This document shows positions 1 to 4,082 of a stretch of 8,026 nucleotides of DNA, in pieces. The notes under the pieces were generated by a model. That model did no database searches. It was not told where the DNA came from and saw only the letters and a list, made by a program, of their open reading frames with translations. Made by a program: the position numbers and the translations under genes. Source of the DNA: Candidatus Nomurabacteria bacterium. GTDB taxonomy: Bacteria > Patescibacteriota > Minisyncoccia > Phycocordibacterales > PALSA-1337. Numbering within the stretch: position 1 is the first letter of the stretch; each line of letters starts with the position of its first letter. The stretch covers positions 1 to 8,026 of the forward strand of contig CALREM010000006.1 of assembly GCA_943355185.1 (NCBI GenBank), given 5' to 3'.

Positions 1-2
1 AC

Positions 3-482
3 GCCTCTCAAGTGCAGCAGGTAAGCAGTGCGGGAACCCTTTCGCAGGCGCCTCAGCAAAAGCCTTTAGTATCAAATCTGTCAGGGGCGCCGAGAAGAGA
101 CGACCGAGTTGGAACTTCTGTTCATTCCAACGAGGTCGATCGTGGTTCCAGCGCTGCTATACCTGCGAAACGAGAGGAATTAAAACCGGCACCGCTATCA
201 ACTCTGGCTTCAAAATCAATTCCTAAGAGTGATCCAAAAGTTCGCACGACTCAAAATGTAAATGCCCTCAAAGATGCCTTGGCTGCGGTTATGAAAAAGC
301 CAGCTCAATCTTCCACGACTTCTGCAGTTTCTTCAGAAACTAAAGTCGCACCAAGTTCTCCAGTGTCACAATCGAATGCGGCGCCTGTTGTGGCTCCAAA
401 AACAATTCCTGTATCTGAGGGAGCACCGGTGCCTAAAGAAGTTCCGGAGGGGGTTTTGAGGAAGATCTTGAAGGTGGACTGA
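3..482 (+). CDS. C-terminal disordered tail of a larger protein (5' end outside window)
   Basis: The reading frame is open from the first full codon at position 3 to the TGA at 480-482, so the gene almost certainly begins upstream; a GTG at 12 is an internal valine rather than a convincing start. The roughly 159 visible residues are rich in Ser, Ala, Pro, Lys, Val and Thr, with no hydrophobic segment, which points to a long disordered linker or tail. Two short stretches look helical: NVNALKDALAAVMKK in the middle, and GVLRKILKVD at the extreme C-terminus. The latter could be a short docking peptide. I do not recognise the family from this tail. Large CPR ATPases and secretion-type proteins can end in such tails, but that is only a guess. 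The next transcription unit starts about 20 bases after the stop. Confidence 0.7.
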   Translation, partial: ASQVQQVSSAGTLSQAPQQKPLVSNLSGAPRRDDRVGTSVHSNEVDRGSSAAIPAKREELKPAPLSTLASKSIPKSDPKVRTTQNVNALKDALAAVMKKPAQSSTTSAVSSETKVAPSSPVSQSNAAPVVAPKTIPVSEGAPVPKEVPEGVLRKILKVD

Positions 483-502
483 TACATGATTTTTTAAAAT
501 TG

Positions 503-511
503 TGATAAAAT
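503..511 (+). promoter_or_regulatory. Extended -10 promoter of micro-ORF 1 (leaderless)
   Basis: TG-A-TAAAAT forms an extended -10 element. Only six bases separate the hexamer from the ATG at 518, so transcription would start at or within a few bases of the start codon. No good -35 hexamer lies at the usual distance, which is acceptable for a TG-extended -10. The identical element precedes the second micro-ORF. Confidence 0.65.
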
Positions 512-517
512 GTGTCT

Positions 518-601
518 ATGAAGCTCACGTGGTACGATAATGAAGTAAGGTATACGGAAACTTTGGTGAGGCATGTAATCGCGGCTGGACGTCTAGTATA
601 G
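518..601 (+). CDS. 27-aa micropeptide, copy 1
   Basis: This 27-codon ORF begins MKLTWYDNE and ends AAGRLV, followed by TAG. Its homologue at 1483-1566 shares 20 of 27 residues. Nine codons are identical between copies, eleven differ silently, and seven change the amino acid, so the peptide rather than the DNA has been conserved. It has no Shine-Dalgarno sequence; the -10 box six bases upstream predicts a leaderless mRNA. The peptide is not clearly hydrophobic: an aromatic N-terminal part (W5, Y6, Y12) is followed by a segment, TLVRHVIAAG, that could form a short amphipathic helix. No sizeable ORF follows before the terminator at 668-696, so this copy appears to be expressed alone. I do not recognise the family and assign no function. 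It could be a leader peptide, a regulator or a small toxin-like peptide. Confidence 0.65.
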   Translation: MKLTWYDNEVRYTETLVRHVIAAGRLV

Positions 602-667
602 TATTCAAATAAAATCATGAGCACATATCCAAAAGGGTAGTGTTCGTGAGTAGTAAGCTCAAAAAGT

Positions 668-696
668 AAAATAGCATCCTAAATGGGTGCTGTTTT
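668..696 (+). terminator. Intrinsic terminator after micro-ORF 1
   Basis: AGCATCC (673-679) pairs with GGGTGCT (685-691) around the loop TAAAT, with one G-U pair. The stem extends through AAAAT (668-672) and GTTTT (692-696) to about 12 pairs. The 3' arm ends in a T run, as expected for a rho-independent terminator. It closes a transcript of roughly 180 bases that carries only the micro-ORF. Confidence 0.6.
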
Positions 697-699
697 GAT

Positions 700-734
700 A
701 GAAGAAATCACCGCCAACATTGCTGTTAGCGGTG
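700..734 (-). terminator. Intrinsic terminator of the 139-aa minus-strand gene
   Basis: CACCGC (709-714) pairs perfectly with GCGGTG (729-734). After one C/A mismatch, AACA (716-719) pairs with TGTT (724-727), leaving the tetraloop TTGC. Read on the minus strand, the hairpin is followed by ATTTCTTC, a U-rich tail. It starts about 28 bases after the stop codon of the gene at 762-1181, the right place for that gene's terminator. It sits tail to tail with the plus-strand terminator at 668-696. Confidence 0.6.
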
Positions 735-761
735 TGGAAATCTCGAGTGGTGTTTTCTTTG

Positions 762-1181
762 TTATGCGGTAACCACCTCACTACCCGTCGGCTTTTTCAG
801 AAGAGGGAAGATCTGGAATGCGTTTCTGTCTGGCAACTCCCATTCCTTACGTTCAAATTTACTGACAGCATGATCCAAAAGATCGAAGCTGCTATCAGAT
901 ATGAACAATTCGGTCTTGGTCTGTTCTGATTGGAATGTCACCTGGGTGATTCCTTCCGGCCCGACCATGCGGCTAACTGTGCATTTACCATGTGCTGTAT
1001 TTTCTTCCAGAGACCCAACTTGCTTGTTCGCGCATTCACGCGCAAGACGATGTGCAAGATGGATTGCTTCGAAGGAAACACAACCATAATAGGTCCAGGT
1101 CGTATGATCTACCAAATAGACTCGGATTTGCCCATCTTTTTTATTGGTGGTGATGTGGAATGATAATGTGCTTTGTTTCAT
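762..1181 (-). CDS. Hypothetical protein, 139 aa
   Basis: I do not recognise this family. The protein appears soluble, with no signal peptide or membrane segment. An N-terminal part (residues 1-40) looks beta-rich and reads like strands (STLSFHITTN, GQIRVYLVDH, WTYYGCVSF). It is followed by a helix-like segment (AIHLAHRLARECANK), a second strand-rich part (VTFQSEQTKTELFIS) and a C-terminal helix (FDLLDHAVSKFERKEW). The gene is supported by context: a near-consensus promoter upstream on the same strand (1279-1308) and an intrinsic terminator just after the stop (700-734). Both make this strand more credible than the overlapping plus-strand ORFs. The ATG at 1181 has no Shine-Dalgarno sequence. 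The leader from the strong promoter would be about 90 bases, and a weak -10-like ACTAAT six bases before the ATG could give a second, leaderless start. It is a monocistronic unit of unknown function. Confidence 0.7.
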   Translation of the reverse strand: MKQSTLSFHITTNKKDGQIRVYLVDHTTWTYYGCVSFEAIHLAHRLARECANKQVGSLEENTAHGKCTVSRMVGPEGITQVTFQSEQTKTELFISDSSFDLLDHAVSKFERKEWELPDRNAFQIFPLLKKPTGSEVVTA

Positions 1182-1278
1182 ATTTTAATTAGTTGTTGAA
1201 TTGTGATGTGGAAGACAACAAGGTGAACTGCCTTGCGATCTCTCTTTCACAATCCAATAAAAATCATTCTCTTGTTAT

Positions 1279-1308
1279 ATTATAGCACGATATATAGTAT
1301 TAAGTCAA
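1279..1308 (-). promoter_or_regulatory. Strong sigma-70-type promoter for the 139-aa gene
   Basis: On the minus strand the sequence reads TTGACT, an 18-base spacer, then TATAAT, with TG one base before the -10 (TGCTATAAT). The -10 is a perfect consensus and the -35 matches five of six bases. It is the best promoter in the window. It points toward the ATG at 1181, leaving a leader of about 90 bases in which a small stem (CAAGG/CCTTG) is the only structure I see. Confidence 0.75.
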
Positions 1309-1460
1309 GTACTGAAATAAGCCTAATTTACTTGCTGTTCCCATACCTGTTGATATGATTAATTTGTCCTTTAAAAACAGAATATTCACAAACCACACGC
1401 CACTTCTCAAGCACTTAATTCATTTGAGTTTTCAAGAGGTGAGCGCGGGAGGTTTTTTCT
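1309..1460. other. Non-coding spacer between divergent units
   Basis: This is most of the roughly 300-base gap between the minus-strand gene (start 1181) and micro-ORF 2 (start 1483). It contains a possible extra plus-strand promoter: TTGCTG at 1332-1337, a 16-base spacer, and TATGAT at 1354-1359 with an upstream TG. It also contains imperfect inverted segments (CACTTCT at 1401-1407 with AGAGGTG at 1435-1441; CTCAA at 1406-1410 with TTGAG at 1424-1428). None is strong enough to call as a gene or a structured RNA. I see no tRNA, no CRISPR and no insertion-sequence end here. Confidence 0.4.
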
Positions 1461-1467
1461 AAAATTG

Positions 1468-1476
1468 TGATAAAAT
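1468..1476 (+). promoter_or_regulatory. Extended -10 promoter of micro-ORF 2 and the 80-aa gene
   Basis: TG-A-TAAAAT has the same sequence and the same six-base distance to the ATG (1483) as in copy 1. It predicts a leaderless transcript that begins at the micro-ORF and would continue into the 80-aa gene. No canonical -35 is visible. Confidence 0.65.
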
Positions 1477-1482
1477 ATGTCC

Positions 1483-1566
1483 ATGAAGCTGACGTGGTAC
1501 GGTAATGAACTATGTTATACACATACGCTCGTTGGTCATGTGATTAAGGCGGGGAGGCCGGTCTAA
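1483..1566 (+). CDS. 27-aa micropeptide, copy 2, upstream of a membrane protein gene
   Basis: This is the homologue of the ORF at 518-601: 27 codons, beginning MKLTWYGNE and ending KAGRPV, followed by TAA. Substitutions between the copies are mostly silent, and 20 of 27 residues are shared. The changes are D7G, V10L, R11C, E14H, R18G, A22K and L26P. There is no Shine-Dalgarno sequence; translation is probably leaderless from the -10 at 1471-1476. The stop lies 18 bases before the ATG of the 80-aa membrane protein, so the two probably share one mRNA. The micro-ORF may act as a translated leader that feeds ribosomes to the downstream gene, or it may be a functional peptide in its own right. The sequence alone cannot decide. 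Confidence 0.65.
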   Translation: MKLTWYGNELCYTHTLVGHVIKAGRPV

Positions 1567-1584
1567 TTATCTAATTAATAGAAA

Positions 1585-1827
1585 ATGAAAAAATTTCTCA
1601 AAATAGTGTTGATGATTGCTGCGGTGGTTGTATTAGGATATGTTATTTATTATTCTATTTCCCCGAAGGGATTAAAGGAATGTCCTGATGAAAAAATAAT
1701 AAATTATATGCCCGGAGCACCAAGTTCATCGTACTACATAAAAAATAGAGAACGCAGGGAGATTGGTGACTATAATAAATCGTGGGTAGAATCAAACTGT
1801 ACTGTACCTGTTCAAGCAGTAGGTTAG
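1585..1827 (+). CDS. Small single-pass membrane protein, 80 aa
   Basis: A short Lys-rich N-terminus (MKKFLK) precedes one hydrophobic segment at about residues 4-25, which is either a membrane anchor or an uncleaved signal sequence. The remaining 55 residues would lie outside the cytoplasm. They contain two cysteines, C33 and C72, that could form a disulphide, and the segments CPDEKIINYMPG and YYIKNRERREIGDY. From memory these resemble small CPR hypothetical proteins with a CPDEK motif and a C-terminal WV..NC motif, but I could not verify this. There is no lipobox and no Shine-Dalgarno sequence before the ATG. The gene lies 18 bases after micro-ORF 2. Its stop codon TAG (1825-1827) overlaps the stop codon of the converging GrpB-family gene. 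Confidence 0.75.
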   Translation: MKKFLKIVLMIAAVVVLGYVIYYSISPKGLKECPDEKIINYMPGAPSSSYYIKNRERREIGDYNKSWVESNCTVPVQAVG

Positions 1828-2357
1828 TTTAATCGTAAAGAGTTCGCAATCTTAAGGATGTTCTCCACAAACAGATCTTTTTGAGCTGTGTATACCTTTC
1901 TGTCATCGCCATGTTTTTCCATGGCTTGTAATTTTATTTTTTCATATTCCAGTCTTTCTTGTTCATGGGAGATGAGATAATCCCGAAACAGTATCTTTTC
2001 ATTCCATATTTTTCCTCCATATTCCATAAGGTGAAGATAATGAGTTCTTTCTTCATTGTTTCCTTTGGCAAAGACTATGTGATTCTGTATATCACCAAAC
2101 TTGGGACGCCATATCCAATCATTTTTCTCGAGAGTATTTTTGACCTTTTCAACCTGGTTCATACCCTTGATACCAACTGCAATATCAATGACGGGTTTAG
2201 CGACGATGGAAGGAATTGCCGTACTGCCAATATGTTCAATAGTGGGAGCGTATTCATTCAATACGTTTTGCAAGGTCGTCTTTTCCTGAGCAAATAAGTG
2301 TGCCCAGTGGGGATCATATGGTACAAGTTTTACGATACCTCTTTGTAATCCGATCAT
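1824..2357 (-). CDS. GrpB/UPF0157 family protein (nucleotidyltransferase-like fold)
   Basis: This 177-aa protein has the whole GrpB/UPF0157 pattern. It starts with VKLVPYDPHW (residues 9-18), then a long helix up to IEHIGSTAIP (40-49), then AKPVIDIAVG (53-62), RTHYLHLMEYGG (104-115), and W118 followed by ILFRDYL (122-128). It ends with a helical ERLEYEKIKLQAMEKH stretch. The family adopts a nucleotidyltransferase-like fold, and in some bacteria it is fused to CoaE, but its reaction is unknown. The usual proline-glycine after GSTA[IV] is here proline-serine (P49, S50). Length is normal for the family, so the gene is probably intact. Only weak -10-like sequences precede the ATG, and there is no Shine-Dalgarno sequence. 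Its end overlaps the 80-aa gene by four bases, with no terminator between them. Confidence 0.88.
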   Translation of the reverse strand: MIGLQRGIVKLVPYDPHWAHLFAQEKTTLQNVLNEYAPTIEHIGSTAIPSIVAKPVIDIAVGIKGMNQVEKVKNTLEKNDWIWRPKFGDIQNHIVFAKGNNEERTHYLHLMEYGGKIWNEKILFRDYLISHEQERLEYEKIKLQAMEKHGDDRKVYTAQKDLFVENILKIANSLRLN

Positions 2358-2451
2358 ATGTTTAGTTTTTAACTGATAATGTAAGGAGGAAAGAGAATCG
2401 GATCATTATGACATACAGAGAGTTTGTGGTCTATCTTGAATTTGTATTGAA

Positions 2452-2491
2452 AGTGATAAAATGGTGACACCTGCCAAGTCCTCTTATCACT
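2452..2491 (+). promoter_or_regulatory. Promoter and inverted repeat upstream of the coiled-coil gene
   Basis: TG-A-TAAAAT at 2454-2462 is the same extended -10 as at the micro-ORFs, with a -35-like TTGAAT (2436-2441) 15 bases upstream. Here the ATG (2507) is 44 bases away, so the mRNA would have a leader of about 35-40 bases. AGTGATAA (2452-2459) overlaps this -10 and is repeated as its exact reverse complement TTATCACT (2484-2491). A smaller palindrome, GGTGACACC (2463-2471), sits between the arms. The arrangement could be an operator over the promoter, or a hairpin at the 5' end of the mRNA. Confidence 0.5.
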
Positions 2492-2506
2492 AACGACCCA
2501 ATCAAT

Positions 2507-2875
2507 ATGAAAACAAGTAATACTCATGCTACCAAAAGCGATTTATTGGACTATGTAACTCGGTTGGACTTCAATGACTTCAGAAAAGAAGTATTGGATC
2601 GGTTTGACAGTGTTTCAGATAAGTTTACCTCTGTCGATGCTAGATTCAATGGTGTAGATAAGCGATTTGATTCTCTTGAAAGACGAATTGATAGCCTCGA
2701 TCATAAGGTCGAGTCTATTCGTGAAGATTTCCGAATTCATACAGGAGTTATCCTTCAACAATCTCGAAAAGAATTCAAAACAGCAATGGAATACATGCAG
2801 CACATCGAAGCTAAAAAGTTAGACAAAGAAGAATTTGAGGCGCTCGAAAGAAGGATACAACACCTTATAGGTTAA
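2507..2875 (+). CDS. Heptad-repeat coiled-coil protein, 122 aa
   Basis: The centre of this small charged protein is an almost ideal seven-residue repeat. Positions a are F33, F40, F47, F54, I61, V68 and F75; positions d are V36, V43, V50, L57, L64 and I71. Asp, Arg, Lys and Ser fill the rest, as in FDSLERR. It should form a homo-oligomeric coiled coil. The C-terminal LDKEEFEALERRIQHLIG continues as a helix. There is no membrane segment or catalytic motif, so a scaffold, filament or partner-binding role is likely, but the partner is unknown. Similar short coiled-coil proteins are common in CPR genomes, by my recollection. There is no Shine-Dalgarno sequence before the ATG, and the promoter at 2454-2462 supplies a short leader. 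The next gene has its own promoter right after the stop. Confidence 0.8.
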   Translation: MKTSNTHATKSDLLDYVTRLDFNDFRKEVLDRFDSVSDKFTSVDARFNGVDKRFDSLERRIDSLDHKVESIREDFRIHTGVILQQSRKEFKTAMEYMQHIEAKKLDKEEFEALERRIQHLIG

Positions 2876-2876
2876 A

Positions 2877-2905
2877 TTGATCTTCTGGGGCAACTCTTCT
2901 ACAAT
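2877..2905 (+). promoter_or_regulatory. Promoter of the first glycosyltransferase (leaderless)
   Basis: TTGATC (2877-2882) and TACAAT (2900-2905) are separated by exactly 17 bases. The ATG at 2912 follows the -10 after six bases, so the transcript would begin at the start codon. The -35 begins two bases after the stop codon of the coiled-coil gene. No Shine-Dalgarno sequence is present. Confidence 0.6.
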
Positions 2906-2911
2906 GCCTAC

Positions 2912-4069
2912 ATGCGTAGAATACTGATTTTCTCCCTCGTCTATTACCCCCGCTTTATCGGCGGGGCAGAAGTGGCGGTAAAGGAAATTACGGATCGTAT
3001 TTCGGATACGGATATTCAGTTCGATATGATAACTCTGCGCAAGCATGCAGATGCTTTTGAGCGTGTTGGCAATGTGAATGTGTATCGCGTAGGTATGGCG
3101 TGGTTCGGGAAGAATTCCAAAAGTTCAAAATTGTTTCCATTATCTAAACTACTTTTTATACCGCTGGCTGCATTGAAGGCAGTGTCACTGCATCGAAAAG
3201 AAAAATACGATGCGGTCTGGCCGATCATGGCAAGTTATGGAGGTTTTGCGGCGGTACTTTTTCGCATGATATATCCCAATGCGCCAATGGTACTGACTGT
3301 TCAAGAAGGAGACAACTTTGAGCGACGACAGGGTATATTTCGTCCATTTTTTAAGAAAATATTTACCAGTGCCACGCGCATACAAGTAATCTCAAACTAT
3401 CTGGCCGACTGGGCACGATCGTTTGGGGCAACTGCTCCGATAGAAGTGATTCCAAATGGAGTTGATTGTGACCGGTTTGTTCGACCGATCAGTCCTGTCC
3501 GAAAGAGTGAACTTCGTGCTGAATGTGGAATTGTTGATACTGATCTAGTACTCGTTACTGCTTCTCGGTTGGTACACAAAAATGCAGTTGATACGATTAT
3601 TGCCACGCTCGCATTGTTACCACACAATTATAAGCTTCTTATTCTTGGCACTGGTGCCGATGAAGACACTCTTCGAAATCAGACTAAGTTATTGAAGGTG
3701 GAGGGCAGGGTTATATTCAAAGGATTTATTTCACACGATCTATTGCCTGAATATTTACAAGCTTCGGATATTTTCATTCGTCCATCACGTACCGAAGGAT
3801 TGGGTAATTCATTTTTGGAAGCTATGGCCGCGGGTATTCCAGTGATTGCTACACCTGTAGGAGGTATTCCTGATTTCCTTACCGATGGCCAGACCGGACT
3901 GTTTTGCGAAGTTGATAATCCGCAGAGTATTGCGCAGAAGGTGGAAAAATTAACCAAAGATAAGGAATCTCGAGAATATATCATCACCAATGCCCGAAAT
4001 ATGGTGCAGCAGAAGTATGATTGGGATGCGGTGGCAGGGAAGATGAAGGGAAATTTTGAGTCTTTGTGA
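2912..4069 (+). CDS. GT4-family (GT-B fold) glycosyltransferase, 385 aa
   Basis: This is a retaining glycosyltransferase that transfers a sugar from a nucleotide-sugar donor to a glycan or lipid-linked acceptor, in the cytoplasm or at the inner face of the membrane. The N-terminal acceptor domain carries the glycine loop GGAE (residues 17-20). The hinge region has the typical IPNGVD (180-185). The donor domain opens with TASRLVHKN (216-224), where R219 and K223 are the usual phosphate-contacting residues. ILGTGADEDTL follows, then the E-x7-E motif at E295 and E303 (EGLGNSFLE) and GIPVIATPVGGIPD. Length and motif order are normal for GT4. Substrate cannot be deduced. The next gene (FAD oxidoreductase) begins 13 bases after the stop, and this gene's TGA forms part of that gene's promoter. 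Confidence 0.92.
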   Translation: MRRILIFSLVYYPRFIGGAEVAVKEITDRISDTDIQFDMITLRKHADAFERVGNVNVYRVGMAWFGKNSKSSKLFPLSKLLFIPLAALKAVSLHRKEKYDAVWPIMASYGGFAAVLFRMIYPNAPMVLTVQEGDNFERRQGIFRPFFKKIFTSATRIQVISNYLADWARSFGATAPIEVIPNGVDCDRFVRPISPVRKSELRAECGIVDTDLVLVTASRLVHKNAVDTIIATLALLPHNYKLLILGTGADEDTLRNQTKLLKVEGRVIFKGFISHDLLPEYLQASDIFIRPSRTEGLGNSFLEAMAAGIPVIATPVGGIPDFLTDGQTGLFCEVDNPQSIAQKVEKLTKDKESREYIITNARNMVQQKYDWDAVAGKMKGNFESL

Positions 4070-4075
4070 TACACT
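4067..4075 (+). promoter_or_regulatory. Extended -10 promoter of the FAD oxidoreductase, overlapping the upstream stop codon
   Basis: TG-A-TACACT spans 4067-4075, and its first three bases are the TGA stop codon of the glycosyltransferase. The ATG at 4083 is seven bases downstream, again suggesting a leaderless start. The surrounding TTGTGATA matches the micro-ORF promoters. No -35 is visible. Read-through from the upstream gene could also supply the mRNA. Confidence 0.5.
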
Positions 4076-4082
4076 CATTCTC

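Larger units (their letters stand above)
496..601 (+). repeat. Promoter plus micro-ORF repeat, copy 1 of 2
   Basis: This 106-base unit is repeated in direct orientation at 1461-1566 with no gaps. The first 22 bases (AAAATTGTGATAAAAT, then rTGTCy up to the ATG) differ at only two positions between the copies. The 81 coding bases differ at 25 positions, 15 of them third codon positions. The stop codon sits at the same place in both, TAG here and TAA in copy 2. The repeat is therefore a duplicated promoter-plus-small-gene cassette, not a passive DNA repeat. Confidence 0.85.
1461..1566 (+). repeat. Promoter plus micro-ORF repeat, copy 2 of 2
   Basis: This is the second copy of the 106-base cassette at 496-601, same strand and no gaps. 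The 16 bases AAAATTGTGATAAAAT are identical in both copies. Outside the cassette I see no shared sequence apart from a T run just upstream. Unlike copy 1, this one is followed at once by a protein gene. Confidence 0.85.

Noticed and set aside
433..624. 63-aa minus-strand ORF across micro-ORF 1
   Set aside because: It spans the end of another gene and the promoter. Codon-position bias of the substitutions supports the plus-strand frame.
720..1163. Plus-strand ORFs (720-929, 901-1089, 930-1163) opposite the 139-aa gene
   Set aside because: They are short, overlap each other in different frames and have no promoter. The minus strand has a promoter, a terminator and one continuous ORF.
1401..1441. 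Imperfect inverted repeats before micro-ORF 2
   Set aside because: The arms are short, include mismatches, compete with each other and are absent upstream of copy 1.
1355..1462. 35-codon plus-strand ORF in the spacer before micro-ORF 2
   Set aside because: Its ATG lies inside a possible -10 box and it has no ribosome-binding signal, no homologue in the window and no conserved feature.
1959..2297. 112-aa plus-strand ORF within the GrpB-family gene
   Set aside because: The minus strand encodes a complete GrpB/UPF0157 protein; this ORF is its antisense shadow.
3679..4074. 131-aa minus-strand ORF within the glycosyltransferase
   Set aside because: It is a shadow of the GT4 gene, which carries all family motifs on the plus strand.
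4056..4082. Upstream TTG start for the FAD oxidoreductase
   Set aside because: It lies inside the preceding gene and would add nine residues before the Rossmann strand. The ATG at 4083 has a promoter at the correct distance.
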